NCBI RefSeq assembly: GCF_020525925.1
Contig: NZ_CP084876.1
Span: 4,216,001 to 4,280,000 of the forward strand
Direction: 5' to 3'
Source: Klebsiella quasipneumoniae subsp. quasipneumoniae
GTDB lineage: Bacteria; Pseudomonadota; Gammaproteobacteria; Enterobacterales; Enterobacteriaceae
Length of the DNA: 64,000 nt
In this document: piece after piece, positions 1-9,261 of the stretch
Layout: every line of letters begins with the position of its first letter
How positions within the stretch are numbered: the stretch's first letter is position 1
Notes under the pieces: generated by a model
The model's database searches: none
The model's input: only the letters and a program-made list of their open reading frames with translations
What the model was told of the DNA's origin: nothing
Translations under genes and position numbers: made by a program

Positions 1-1542
1 GTAATGGCTGTTGTAGCGGCGGTCATCGTTGTAGCTGACGCTGAACGTCCCCAGCTTCGACCACAGCGCGTTGAGGTTGAGGGTGCCGCCGATCGCCCGG
101 TTGTCGGCATCGCTGCGCCGCAACTGATCGCCAATGCGGGTTCTCTCCTGGTTGATCCACACTGAACTAAAGCCCCCCGGCAGCGTGGCGCTGATGCTGC
201 CGACGCTGCTCCACGAGCTGTCGCTGGCCAGCATATTCTGCAGGTTAACGTTGATCGACTCGCCCAGCGGCAGCGTCAGGCGGGTTTCTCCCACCGCCTG
301 GTTGTCATAGCCATAGCCCGTTGCCGCCCAGTTCAGGGTGCTGAGCGACCCGGAGGCCGAGAGGCCCGCCAGCCAGCTCTCTTTCGCCGGCCGGGTCTTT
401 TTCCCGCTCTCCGACCAGCGATCCATATGAAAACTGCCGCCCCACACCTGCCACGCCAGCGGCGCGCCGGCGCCGCGTCCCCGGCTGAACAGCTTATTGA
501 CCCGCTGGGTGCGTTTGCTGACCACCCGCCCGTTGACGATCACCTCTACCTCCACGTCGTAAATACCGTACGGCAGGCCGCGGGTATCCACTTCATGGTT
601 CCCCATGGCGAAGTTCTGGACGCTCAGCAACCGGCCGTCACGAGTGAGATGCACCTCGCCCGCCGCCGGCAGAAAGGCGATCACCGGCGTGGCGGACTGG
701 CTGTTGTCGAAGACGGTGGAGCTGGCCTGGTTCCCCCAGGAAAGGCCGTAAATCTTGCCCGCCGAAATAGCGGTCATCGGCCCCAGGGACTGCAGGTTCC
801 AGGTGTCAAGCATCCCGCCGGCAAAGCGGTGGCCGGCGAAATCGCGTTCATACATGGCCTTATATAATTCACTGTCCTGCTGACCGCTGCCGATCCCGTA
901 CAGTGAGCCGTCGAGCACCACATGATGCTCACGCAGCGCCGTGACGTTGTTCAGCGACAGGTAGCTGGAGGTGTTGCTCCCGCCGTTGCGCATCTGGTTG
1001 TTATAAACGCCGAGGTTATAGCTCAGGTTGCTGCTGAGGGCGTTGACGCTCGACTGGCCGATGTCTTCGCTGCGCGAGCGCAGCACGGTGCCCAGCGCCT
1101 CGCGCTTGACCACCAGCTGCAGCAGCAGCTGGCGCAGGCTGAGATCCAGCTGCGCGCTGTCGGTCAGCGTGATGGTGAGCGCCTCGCTGAACGGGGCGTT
1201 GGCGAGGCCAGTCAGCTGCTGGCGGGTCTGTTCGCTGACGCTGGCGTTACCCTCATTGTCCTCCAGCCGGATCTGCCGAACGCGCAGCTGGCCGCCGTCC
1301 AGCCAGATAAAGGCGCTGCCGATCCGCTGATCGTCCCGGGTGTCCTGGCTGCCGGCAAGATGAATATAGAGAGGAACGCTCATGCCGTCCTGCAGCGCCT
1401 GGCTGAAGGCCTGCGGAATAATCACCCCGCCAATCTGCTGCGCCCCTGGGGCAGCCGCGCTGGCGTCGGGCTGAACGAACAAAAAAAACATGCCGAAGGC
1501 AAGCCGTGTTTTCAGTCCTGGGGAAATCCGTTGTAGAGGCAT
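1..1542 (-). CDS. ecpC: EcpC, outer-membrane usher of the common pilus (partial)
   Basis: N-terminal 514 codons of the EcpC (MatD) usher; the gene runs off the left edge with no stop. Reading from the ATG at 1540-1542, the protein starts [11 protein letters not shown], has a hydrophobic signal segment ([10 protein letters not shown]) and continues with stretches that agree closely with E. coli EcpC as I remember it, including [19 protein letters not shown] near the start and [17 protein letters not shown] at the window edge. The usher secretes and assembles EcpA subunits across the outer membrane. It is the third gene of ecpR-A-B-C, 25 bp downstream of ecpB on the same strand. No frameshift is seen in the part present. 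The family identity is recognised from memory of the E. coli protein. Confidence 0.93.
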   Translation of the reverse strand, partial: MPLQRISPGLKTRLAFGMFFLFVQPDASAAAPGAQQIGGVIIPQAFSQALQDGMSVPLYIHLAGSQDTRDDQRIGSAFIWLDGGQLRVRQIRLEDNEGNASVSEQTRQQLTGLANAPFSEALTITLTDSAQLDLSLRQLLLQLVVKREALGTVLRSRSEDIGQSSVNALSSNLSYNLGVYNNQMRNGGSNTSSYLSLNNVTALREHHVVLDGSLYGIGSGQQDSELYKAMYERDFAGHRFAGGMLDTWNLQSLGPMTAISAGKIYGLSWGNQASSTVFDNSQSATPVIAFLPAAGEVHLTRDGRLLSVQNFAMGNHEVDTRGLPYGIYDVEVEVIVNGRVVSKRTQRVNKLFSRGRGAGAPLAWQVWGGSFHMDRWSESGKKTRPAKESWLAGLSASGSLSTLNWAATGYGYDNQAVGETRLTLPLGESINVNLQNMLASDSSWSSVGSISATLPGGFSSVWINQERTRIGDQLRRSDADNRAIGGTLNLNALWSKLGTFSVSYNDDRRYNSHY

Positions 1543-1567
1543 CGTCGTTATCCATCTGCACAGCTGT

Positions 1568-2236
1568 CTATTTCACGGGAACAAACTGCTCACCCTGCCA
1601 AAGCGCAACCCGTCCTTTTTTATCCGCCGTGTCCACGCGCGTAAAACGGCGTGATTTACCCGGCATCAGGTAGTAGTTCTCTTTACACTCCTTACCCTCG
1701 GCGGCCTTCAGGCAAGGGCCGTAGGCGAGGATCCGCAGCGTCGCGTTCCCGGTGTTGGTCAGGGAGCCGTTGGCGTACTGAAAGCGGTAGTTCACCTGCC
1801 GGGGCGCCACCACCAGGATGGTGCCGATGCGGGCGGAAGCGGTGGCCACCGCGCTGCGGGTGGCGTTATCGCGCTGGGCATCGCTGAGCGCCTGGTCGAA
1901 CCAGACAATGCGGTAGTAGCGCTCTTTGTCATCCGCCGGGCCTTTGTAGAAGAAGCGGATCACATCGCTGGCCTGGGCGGGTAGCAGCAGGCTGGCGGGA
2001 GTGAGCAGCACCTCATCCGGTTTATCCATCGGGATAACCTGTCCGTCATCCAGCGGGGAAGAGAGCCGTTCGAGATGGATATTGATCAGCCGGCCGCTGT
2101 CGGTGCTGTTCTTGATCGTTTTGCTCAGCGTGCTGCTGCCGCTGTTCATAAAAGATGAGATATCGCCGACATCCAGCGCCTGCGCCGGCGATACTCCGGC
2201 AAGCAGCAGCCCGAGGGCCAGAAGGTGCTTTTTCAT
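1568..2236 (-). CDS. ecpB: EcpB, periplasmic pilus chaperone
   Basis: A 222-residue protein, the usual EcpB (MatC) length. It opens with a Sec signal peptide ([20 protein letters not shown]) and has an immunoglobulin-like chaperone body with the [10 protein letters not shown] strand and a C-terminal part with two cysteines ([13 protein letters not shown]) that could form a disulfide. It would hold EcpA/EcpD subunits in the periplasm before delivery to the EcpC usher. It lies between ecpA (58 bp upstream) and ecpC (25 bp downstream) and is presumably cotranscribed with them. The alternate chaperone family of ecp differs from classical PapD chaperones; the assignment rests on operon position plus similarity to the E. 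coli protein. Confidence 0.93.
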   Translation of the reverse strand: MKKHLLALGLLLAGVSPAQALDVGDISSFMNSGSSTLSKTIKNSTDSGRLINIHLERLSSPLDDGQVIPMDKPDEVLLTPASLLLPAQASDVIRFFYKGPADDKERYYRIVWFDQALSDAQRDNATRSAVATASARIGTILVVAPRQVNYRFQYANGSLTNTGNATLRILAYGPCLKAAEGKECKENYYLMPGKSRRFTRVDTADKKGRVALWQGEQFVPVK

Positions 2237-2294
2237 AACAATTCCGTCCGTGAAAAAAGCAGGGGGAGCCCCCCCTGCTGGTGCATCAGAAGGA

Positions 2295-2882
2295 TCAGCT
2301 GGTCCAGGTAGCGTCGAACTGGACGCTAACGTCGCCGCTCCAGATCCCTTCCGGCAGGGTGCTGTAATCGGTCACGGCGGTGGTGCCGTCAGTGGTGCCG
2401 CTGATGATAGAGAAGGTGAAACCATCCTGCGCGGTGGTGCGGCCGCTGGCGTTGTAGCCATTAGCCAGCGCGCTGAGGTTGCCGCCCAGAATGTTGTTGG
2501 CGGTATCGATCATCACGGTATCACCGGTTTTTTCCACCGCTGCGCCGTTATAATCCACGCCCACGCTCAGCGTGGAGCCGGAGGTATCCAGCTGGGTTAA
2601 GGTGTTGGTGATAAGACGCGAGGTCAGCTTAAAGGCGGTCGCCGTTGCGTCACCCTCAATTGCCACGTCAAACAGACCTTTCTGTGAGTTAAAACCTTTC
2701 ACGCCTTCGGCATACTGGAACGCCAGGCTGCCGAGCGGGGTGACGACCAGTTTGCTGGTGGTGTCTTTTTTGGCGGTCGCAGACCAGGTCGCTACAGCCT
2801 GAGCCGTTACGTCAGCAGCCTGCGCCACACCCATACCGGTAAACGCCGTTACCAGAGCTATTGCCAGAACCTTTTTTTTCAT
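2295..2882 (-). CDS. ecpA: EcpA, major pilin of the common pilus
   Basis: A 195-residue pilin beginning [11 protein letters not shown] with a signal peptide cleaved after the AQA of GVAQA. The mature protein is rich in Thr, Ser and Ala and ends FDATWTS. This length equals E. coli EcpA (MatB). An in-frame ATG 54 bp upstream exists (position 2936), but the start chosen here gives a normal signal peptide and follows an AGGAAGAAAAAG purine-rich stretch. It polymerises into the fibre that mediates adhesion and biofilm formation. It lies 73 bp downstream of ecpR; the gap may carry processing or attenuation that favours high pilin expression, but no clear hairpin was established. Confidence 0.94.
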   Translation of the reverse strand: MKKKVLAIALVTAFTGMGVAQAADVTAQAVATWSATAKKDTTSKLVVTPLGSLAFQYAEGVKGFNSQKGLFDVAIEGDATATAFKLTSRLITNTLTQLDTSGSTLSVGVDYNGAAVEKTGDTVMIDTANNILGGNLSALANGYNASGRTTAQDGFTFSIISGTTDGTTAVTDYSTLPEGIWSGDVSVQFDATWTS

Positions 2883-2955
2883 CGCTTTTTCTTCCTGAGT
2901 TGAATTAAGGACATGATGTCCCGGTGAACCATTCAAAAATTAACTTGCCTGGGTG

Positions 2956-3543
<588 letters not shown>

Positions 3544-3900
3544 TCACTGCTTGCCAGGCCTATAAAGTTAACTGGCGTATTCCATTCCTTTAATAAATCG
3601 CCATTAAATAAGACACGCATTACCTATCAATATTGGATAAGCGGGGTTAAACTATAATTATTTTCTGCTTGGCGTTGAATTTAAGTTTTTTCCTATAGAG
3701 TGTCAACATGCGGAAAGGCAATGAATTTCGCGCCCAGGTCAATATTTACAAAAACTGAAAATATCGTTTTTTTGAGGAAAGAAAAAAGACATTTATTTTC
3801 ATGAGGTTATTGACAATATTACCGTCGATTCTTAGCTGAATTTTATATTACCCAGGATCTTCACCCTATTATGTTAGGAATATTCTTAATGGAGGGCAGA

Positions 3901-3975
3901 ATGAAGTTGTCGAATAAACCAAATTTATTAAAAAATAAAGAATATAAATCCAAAAAGAAGCAACAACCAGGATGA
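3901..3975 (+). CDS. Possible small ORF (24 aa), function unknown
   Basis: ATG at 3901 preceded by a strong GGAGG Shine-Dalgarno five bases upstream (TGGAGGGCAGA then ATG). The 24-codon frame is Lys/Asn-rich and strongly basic and ends TGA at 3973-3975. It lies in the AT-rich region divergent from ecpR. I do not recognise the peptide. Support is only the ribosome-binding site and clean frame; a chance ORF is quite possible. Confidence 0.3.
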   Translation: MKLSNKPNLLKNKEYKSKKKQQPG

Positions 3976-4198
3976 TTCACCAACACATAAGACTCATGAA
4001 TAGATTAACCTGCCGCACAAAATAGTTATGTATATGTTAATACCTGGGGAATGTTGAATGCTAAACAAAGGCAGACGCATTATCTATTCGATATAACAGT
4101 TCTCATCAGCAAGATTAAGCGAAGATTGACGAGCGTTCCGGCCGTCAAGGGGCGCCTGGCTCCGCGCCCCCGAAAGCATAGCCGCTTTTCGGCGCTTC

Positions 4199-4290
4199 GC
4201 CAGCGCGCCACGCGCGCTCGGGTGGACCGGGGGCCGAGGGTGCCGTGATCGGCAACATTGCCAGCGCGCCACGCGCGCGCGGGTGGACCG
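4199..4290. repeat. Pair of 31-bp GC-rich direct repeats
   Basis: Copies at 4199-4229 and 4260-4290 differ by one base (T versus G) and are 61 bp apart start to start. Both begin GCCAGCGCGCCACGCGCG and end GGGTGGACCG, and each contains a self-complementary GCGCG core. They sit in a 190-bp GC-rich patch inside AT-rich intergenic DNA. They are not REP elements of the type seen at 8037-9261. Confidence 0.75.
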
Positions 4291-4334
4291 CTCACCGCCG
4301 CCCTTTCCCGCCTGTTCACGGTTTGTTCGCAATA

Positions 4335-4353
4335 CCGTCATCGAAATTTCACA
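4335..4353 (+). promoter_or_regulatory. Probable Pho box upstream of phnC
   Basis: CCGTCATCGAAATTTCACA matches the PhoB consensus (two CTGTCAT-type half-sites 11 bp apart) at 14 of 19 positions by my count. A -10-like TATTAA begins ten bases downstream, the spacing expected where a Pho box replaces the -35. Consistent with phosphate-starvation control of the phn transporter. Confidence 0.5.
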
Positions 4354-4380
4354 TAAAGACCTATTAATAGTGGCCAGTTA

Positions 4381-5244
4381 ATGACGAACCTGGACACTCT
4401 TATGAACAGCTCTCTTGCCGCGGTGGCCGAAACTGATTTCCAGCCGTTCACCGATCTCAATGCCGGCCGGCAGCGGAAGGTCTTAAGCGTGCGTAACCTG
4501 AGTAAAGCCTACGAGGCTCAGCACAAGGTGCTGGACAGCATCAGCTTTGATCTGCACGCCGGTGAAATGGTCGGGGTTATTGGCCGCTCCGGCGCCGGTA
4601 AATCGACGCTCCTGCATGTTCTCAATGGCACCCACAGCGCCAGCGGCGGCGAAATTCTTAGCTACCCGGAAGTCGGTACCCCGCACGATGTCTCCCGGCT
4701 GAAAGGCCGCGCGCTCAACGCCTGGCGCAGCCACTGCGGGATGATCTTCCAGGACTTCTGCCTGGTGCCGCGCCTCGACGTACTCACCAACGTTCTGCTG
4801 GGCCGCCTCAGCCAGACTTCAACCCTGAAATCGCTGTTTAAAATCTTTCCCGCAGCCGACCGGGCGCGCGCCATTGCGCTGCTTGAATGGATGAACATGC
4901 TGCCGCACGCGCTGCAGCGGGCGGAGAACCTCTCCGGCGGGCAGATGCAGCGGGTGGCGATCTGCCGGGCGCTGATGCAAAACCCCGGGATCTTGCTGGC
5001 CGACGAGCCTGTCGCCTCGCTGGATCCGAAAAACACCCAGCGCATCATGGATGTGCTGCGCGAGATTAGCGAGCAGGGCATCAGCGTGATGGTCAACCTG
5101 CATTCGGTGGAGCTGGTCAGGTCCTACTGCACCCGGGTTATCGGCGTCGCCAGCGGACAGCTTATTTTTGACGATCACCCCTCCCGGCTGACGCAGGATG
5201 TACTGCAGCAGCTGTACGGCGATGACGTTAGCCAATTGCATTAA
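4381..5244 (+). CDS. phnC: PhnC-like phosphonate ABC transporter, ATP-binding subunit
   Basis: A 287-residue ABC ATPase with Walker [10 protein letters not shown] (about residues 68-76), signature LSGGQMQR (about 183-190), Walker [13 protein letters not shown] and the switch histidine in VNLHSVEL. The N-terminal 30 residues before the ABC core are longer than in E. coli PhnC, and an ATG eight codons in (4402) is an alternative start; neither has a strong ribosome-binding site. It would energise uptake of a phosphonate or related organophosphorus compound through the two permeases downstream. First gene of phnC-D-E1-E2, just after a Pho-box-like site. Confidence 0.88.
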   Translation: MTNLDTLMNSSLAAVAETDFQPFTDLNAGRQRKVLSVRNLSKAYEAQHKVLDSISFDLHAGEMVGVIGRSGAGKSTLLHVLNGTHSASGGEILSYPEVGTPHDVSRLKGRALNAWRSHCGMIFQDFCLVPRLDVLTNVLLGRLSQTSTLKSLFKIFPAADRARAIALLEWMNMLPHALQRAENLSGGQMQRVAICRALMQNPGILLADEPVASLDPKNTQRIMDVLREISEQGISVMVNLHSVELVRSYCTRVIGVASGQLIFDDHPSRLTQDVLQQLYGDDVSQLH

Positions 5245-5266
5245 TTTCACTCACACGGGCAACATA

Positions 5267-6205
5267 ATGAAAAAATATATGACTGGCGCAGTTCGTTTAT
5301 CCGCAATGGTCGCGGGCATGATGATGGCATGGCAGGCAGCGGCGGCGCAGCCGAAAGAGCTGAATCTGGGCATTCTCGGCGGCCAGAACGCCACTCAGCA
5401 AATCGGCGATAACCAGTGCGTGAAGACCTTCCTCGATAAAGAGCTGAACGTGGATACCAAACTGCGTAACTCTTCCGACTATTCCGGGGTGATTCAGGGT
5501 CTGCTGGGAGGTAAAGTCGACGTGGTGCTGAGCATGTCCCCCTCCTCTTACGCCTCGGTTTATCTCAATAACCCGAAAGCTGTGGATATCGTCGGCATCG
5601 CCGTGGACGACAAAGATCAGTCTCGCGGCTATCACTCGGTGGTGATTGTCAAAGCCGACTCCCCATATAAAACGCTGGACGATTTAAAAGGCAAAGCCTT
5701 TGGCTTCGCCGACCCGGATTCCACTTCCGGGTATCTGATCCCTAACCATGCGTTTAAAGAAAAATTTGGCGGCAACGCCGACAACAAATACAACAACACC
5801 TTCTCCAGCGTCACCTTCTCCGGTGGCCACGAGCAGGACATCCTCGGCGTGCTGAATGGCCAGTTCGCCGGGGCGGTGACCTGGGCCTCGATGGTTGGCG
5901 ATTACAACACCGGCTACACCACCGGCGCGTTCAACCGCCTGATTCGCATGGATCATCCGGATCTGATGAAGCAGATCCGCATTATCTGGCAATCGCCGCT
6001 GATCCCGAACGGCCCGATCCTGGTGAGCAATGCGCTGCCGGCGGACTTTAAGGCGAAGGTCGTGGCGGCGGTGAAAAAACTGGATACTGAGGATCACGCC
6101 TGCTTTATCAAAGCGATGGGCGGTACGCAGCACATCGGCCCGGGCAGCGTGGCTGATTTCCAGCAGATTATCGATATGAAACGCGAGCTGGTGAGCGCGC
6201 GTTAA
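5267..6205 (+). CDS. phnD: PhnD-like periplasmic phosphonate-binding protein
   Basis: 312 residues with a signal peptide (MKKYMTGAVRLSAMVAG then an alanine-rich cleavage site AAAAQ). The body is a type II periplasmic binding fold of the PhnD family: LNLGILGGQNATQQ, GKVDVVLSMSPSSYA, GYHSVVIVKADSP, LKGKAFGFADPDSTSGYLIP. The last motif, with Ser/Thr residues after DP, is typical of phosphonate/phosphite binders. The start at 5267 is 22 bp after phnC and gives the signal peptide. Shorter than E. coli PhnD (about 338), so the preferred ligand may differ. Confidence 0.87.
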   Translation: MKKYMTGAVRLSAMVAGMMMAWQAAAAQPKELNLGILGGQNATQQIGDNQCVKTFLDKELNVDTKLRNSSDYSGVIQGLLGGKVDVVLSMSPSSYASVYLNNPKAVDIVGIAVDDKDQSRGYHSVVIVKADSPYKTLDDLKGKAFGFADPDSTSGYLIPNHAFKEKFGGNADNKYNNTFSSVTFSGGHEQDILGVLNGQFAGAVTWASMVGDYNTGYTTGAFNRLIRMDHPDLMKQIRIIWQSPLIPNGPILVSNALPADFKAKVVAAVKKLDTEDHACFIKAMGGTQHIGPGSVADFQQIIDMKRELVSAR

Positions 6206-6271
6206 TCCTGCCTCAACGCCGCCGGCTTGCCCTGAGGTGAGCGGCGGCGCTACGTTGAAGATCCCCGACGC

Positions 6272-7144
6272 ATGAAGACGACCCACATCGAATTTGAACG
6301 CTATTACCAGCAGATACGCTCGCGGCAAAAACGCGATGCCGTCTGCTGGTCCCTGCTGTTGCTGGCGCTCTATTTTGCCGCCGGCAGCGCCGCGGAATTT
6401 AATCTGCTGACTATCTGGCACTCGCTGCCCCACTTCCTGGACTATATGGCAGAGACTATTCCGCCCCTGAGCGCCGGCAACCTGTTCGCCGACGTGCAGA
6501 CCAAAGGGTCGCTGGCCTGGTGGGGCTATCGCCTGCCGATCCAGCTGCCGCTGATCTGGGAAACCCTGCAGCTGGCGCTGGCCTCAACACTGGTGGCGGT
6601 CGCCATTGCCACGGTTTTCGCGTTTCTCGCCGCCAATAACGCCTGGTCCCCGGCGCCGGTGCGCTTTGCCATTCGCGTGCTGGTGGCGTTTTTGCGCACC
6701 ATGCCCGAGTTGGCGTGGGCGGTGATCTTTGTGATGGCGTTCGGCATCGGCGCGATCCCGGGCTTTCTGGCGCTCATGCTGCATACCGTCGGCAGTCTGA
6801 CCAAACTGTTCTACGAGGCGGTGGAAAGCGCGCAAAACAAACCGGTACGCGGCCTGGCGGCCTGCGGCGCATCGCCGCTGCAAAAAATTCGCTTCGCCCT
6901 GTGGCCGCAGGTGAAACCGCTGTTTCTCTCCTACGGCTTTATGCGGCTTGAAATCAACTTCCGCTCGTCGACCATTCTCGGGCTGGTGGGCGCGGGCGGC
7001 ATCGGCCAGGAGCTGATGACCAACATCAAGCTCGACCGTTACGATCAGGTGAGCATCACCCTGCTGCTGATCATTCTGGTGGTGTCGGCGCTGGACATGC
7101 TGTCCGGTCGTTTGCGCCTGTGGGTACTGGAGGGTAAGAAATGA
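6272..7144 (+). CDS. phnE: PhnE-type phosphonate ABC transporter permease (first)
   Basis: 290 residues with about six hydrophobic segments and the binding-protein-dependent permease signature: the cytoplasmic EAA loop NKPVRGLAACGASPLQKIRF and the PhnE-type segment STILGLVGAGGIGQELM. It forms the membrane channel together with the second permease. The stop overlaps the start of the next gene by four bases (ATGA), indicating translational coupling and probable heterodimer formation. Two non-identical permeases in tandem occur in several phn transporters. Confidence 0.87.
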   Translation: MKTTHIEFERYYQQIRSRQKRDAVCWSLLLLALYFAAGSAAEFNLLTIWHSLPHFLDYMAETIPPLSAGNLFADVQTKGSLAWWGYRLPIQLPLIWETLQLALASTLVAVAIATVFAFLAANNAWSPAPVRFAIRVLVAFLRTMPELAWAVIFVMAFGIGAIPGFLALMLHTVGSLTKLFYEAVESAQNKPVRGLAACGASPLQKIRFALWPQVKPLFLSYGFMRLEINFRSSTILGLVGAGGIGQELMTNIKLDRYDQVSITLLLIILVVSALDMLSGRLRLWVLEGKK

Positions 7145-8025
7145 GCGTCTGGCACATGCAACCGGATATCGCCGCCAGCCGTCGGCAGCATAAACAGCTC
7201 TATCAGGTCCAGGGGCGCTACCTGCGCTACGTCGGGCTGGTGGCGCTGGCCTGCGTGCTCTATTACGTCTGGTTTTTTCTGCAGTTCGGCATCAGCGGCG
7301 AACAGCTGACCACCGGCCTGCAGCAGATTGGTCGCTATCTGGCGCGGATGTTCGTCTGGCACGACTTCTGGAACTGGCCGTTTGGCTATTACTTCACGCA
7401 AATCGGCATTACCCTGGCTATCGTCTTCGCCGGGACGCTCACCGCCACGGTGCTGGCGCTGCTGCTCTCCTTCTTCGCCGCCCGCAACATCATGCGCGGC
7501 GTGGTGCTGGGGACCCTCGCCCTGCTGATGCGCCGCCTGTTTGATGTGCTGCGCGGGATCGACATGGCTATCTGGGGGCTGATTTTCGTGCGCGCGGTAG
7601 GCCTCGGGCCGCTGGCCGGGGTGCTGGCGATCATCATGCAGGACACCGGTCTGCTGGGACGGCTGTACGCGGAAGGACACGAAGCCGTGGACCGCTCCCC
7701 CGGGCGCGGGCTGACCGCCGTGGGCGCGAACGGCCTGCAAAAGCATCGTTTTGGCATTTTTACCCAGTCGTTCCCGACCTTCCTCGCGCTGAGCCTGTAC
7801 CAGATTGAATCCAACACCCGCTCCGCGGCGGTGCTGGGCTTCGTCGGCGCCGGCGGTATCGGGCTTATCTATGCCGAGAATATGCGCCTGTGGAACTGGG
7901 ATGTGGTGATGTTTATCACGCTGCTGCTGGTGGCGGTGGTGATGCTCATGGACACCCTCTCCGCCTGGCTGCGCCGTCGCTATATCGGCGGCGCCGTAGT
8001 GCCGCTGTATCAGGAGGAACGCTAG
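7141..8025 (+). CDS. phnE: PhnE-type phosphonate ABC transporter permease (second)
   Basis: 294 residues, inner membrane, with the same layout as the preceding permease: EAA-loop-like SPGRGLTAVGANGLQKHRF and the segment AAVLGFVGAGGIGLIYAEN. It starts inside the last codons of the first permease gene. No C-P lyase genes (phnG-M) follow; instead REP repeats start 12 bp after the stop. The operon as seen is transport only, so the substrate must be metabolised by enzymes encoded elsewhere or by the neighbouring HAD phosphatase (inference). Confidence 0.87.
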   Translation: MSVWHMQPDIAASRRQHKQLYQVQGRYLRYVGLVALACVLYYVWFFLQFGISGEQLTTGLQQIGRYLARMFVWHDFWNWPFGYYFTQIGITLAIVFAGTLTATVLALLLSFFAARNIMRGVVLGTLALLMRRLFDVLRGIDMAIWGLIFVRAVGLGPLAGVLAIIMQDTGLLGRLYAEGHEAVDRSPGRGLTAVGANGLQKHRFGIFTQSFPTFLALSLYQIESNTRSAAVLGFVGAGGIGLIYAENMRLWNWDVVMFITLLLVAVVMLMDTLSAWLRRRYIGGAVVPLYQEER

Positions 8026-8036
8026 CGCGCCTTTGT

Positions 8037-8188
8037 GCCGGGTGGCGGCTGCGCCTTACCCGGCCTACAAGTTCCTCTCACAGGCTCACACCCCGTAGGC
8101 CCGCGCAAGCGCAGCGCCGCCGGGCGAGACGCCAGGCGCGGTACCCTTGATTTCGCCGGGTGGCGGCTGCGCCTTACCCGGCCTACAG
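8037..8188. repeat. REP/BIME unit downstream of phnE
   Basis: Two copies of the Klebsiella-type REP core (GCCGGGTGGCGGCTGCGCC ... TTACCCGGCCTAC) at 8037-8068 and 8155-8188, separated by the inverted companion (GCGCAAGCGCAGCGCCGCC ...) around 8097-8125. The paired orientation is that of a bacterial interspersed mosaic element, which usually marks transcript 3' ends. Confidence 0.85.
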
Positions 8189-8572
8189 GGTTCGTGCGAC
8201 CTGTCGTTGATTTACCCACTTGTGCGACTGAAACTGCCGGTGCTGACGGCCTCAAAATCGCTGAGACGTTCCCGGAAGGCCGGGGCAGCCCGCATGGATG
8301 CGGGCTGAGGGCCGTGTTTTGCATGGACGCTGCCTCGGCCCGACCCGAAGCCTGCAGGGATAAGTCGAAGGTACCGCGTAGCGGCGATTTTGCTGGCCGG
8401 AGCCCGGGGGTACAGGGGGCGGCGGCGACTGGCCGCCCCCTGTGCGCTCCCTGCGCCATAAGGGACATAACGCAGAAGACGAACCGGGAGCGCAAACTAC
8501 GCTGAAGCCACAGATAACATAAACAACCACACGGCAGTGCTTCCCCTCTCCAGGAAGCAGTCCGGCTGGCGT
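8189..8572. other. Unassigned 380-bp structured segment between REP clusters
   Basis: GC-rich DNA unlike the REP units. It contains a perfect 10-bp palindrome (arms 8286-8295 and 8298-8307, CAGCCCGCAT type) and an 11-bp stem with an 8-base loop (8413-8423 with 8432-8442, CAGGGGGCGGC type). Frames open on both strands here are low complexity and extend into REP DNA, so I do not call a gene. Confidence 0.5.
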
Positions 8573-8574
8573 TC

Positions 8575-8810
8575 AGGCCCGCGCAAGCGCAGCGCCGCCG
8601 GGCGAGACGTCAGGCGCGGTACCCGTGATGTTGCCGGGTGGCGGCTGCGCCTTACCCGGCCTGGAGGATCCTCTCACAGGCTCACACCCCGTAGGCCCAC
8701 GCAAGCGCAGCGCCGCCGGGCGAGACGCCAGGCGCAGTACCCGTGATGTTGCCGGGTGGCGGCTGCGCCTTACCCGGCCTACAAGTTCCTCTCACAGGCC
8801 CACACCCCGT
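8575..8810. repeat. Two tandem 118-bp REP-containing units
   Basis: Units starting at 8575 and 8693 (and the start of a third at 8811) share AGGCCCRCGCAAGCGCAGCG, then CGAGACG-CAGGCGC, then the REP core at about 8633 and 8751. The spacing is exactly 118 bp between equivalent bases. This is a tandem expansion of the same BIME seen at 8037. Confidence 0.8.
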
Positions 8811-9261
8811 AGGCCCGCGCAAGCGCAGCGCCGCCGGGCAACGACCGCCGGCACGAAGCCGCCTTTATGCCGGATGGCGGCTCACGCCTTATCCGGCCTA
8901 CAACGACTGAACCCGCAGAAACATTTATCCGCTCCGCTATTCCAGCCGCCAGCTCAGTCTGTAGGCCCGCGCAAGCGCAGCGCCGCCGGGCAACGACCGC
9001 CAGTACGAAGCCCCCTTTATGCCGGATAGCGGCTCACGCCTTGCCCGGCCGACAACGACTGAACCCGCAGAAGCATTTATCCGCTCCGCTATTCCAGCCG
9101 CCAGCTCAGTCTGTAGGCCCGCGCAAGCGCAGCGCCGCCGGGCAATGACCGCCGGCACGAAGCCGCCTTTATGCCGGATGGCGGCTCACGCCTTGCCCGG
9201 CCGACAACGACTGAACCCGCAGAAGCATTTATCCGTTCCGCTATTCCAGCCGCCAGCTCAG
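8809..9261. repeat. 152-bp tandem repeat, about three copies, containing a gene 3' end
   Basis: Period of exactly 152 bp: CTATTCCAGC occurs at 8937, 9089 and 9241, and CAACGACTGA at 8901, 9053 and 9205. Each unit contains REP halves plus CTATTCCAGCCGCCAGCTCA, which on the minus strand is the last six codons and stop (LSWRLE*) of the HAD gene at 9241-9906. Copies diverge by a few substitutions. The repeat stops being periodic at 9261, inside that gene. Confidence 0.88.

Noticed and set aside
4080..4341. Open frames of 79 and 85 codons on the minus strand in the GC-rich patch
   Set aside because: They exist because the patch is GC-rich and repetitive; they overlap each other in different frames and lack recognisable motifs.
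6584..7817. Several 90-230-codon minus-strand frames opposite the phnE genes
   Set aside because: Antisense shadows of high-GC coding DNA; the plus-strand permeases have clear family motifs.
8037..9261. Possible CRISPR array
   Set aside because: The repeat units are 118 or 152 bp, contain REP cores and have no short unique spacers or cas genes nearby.
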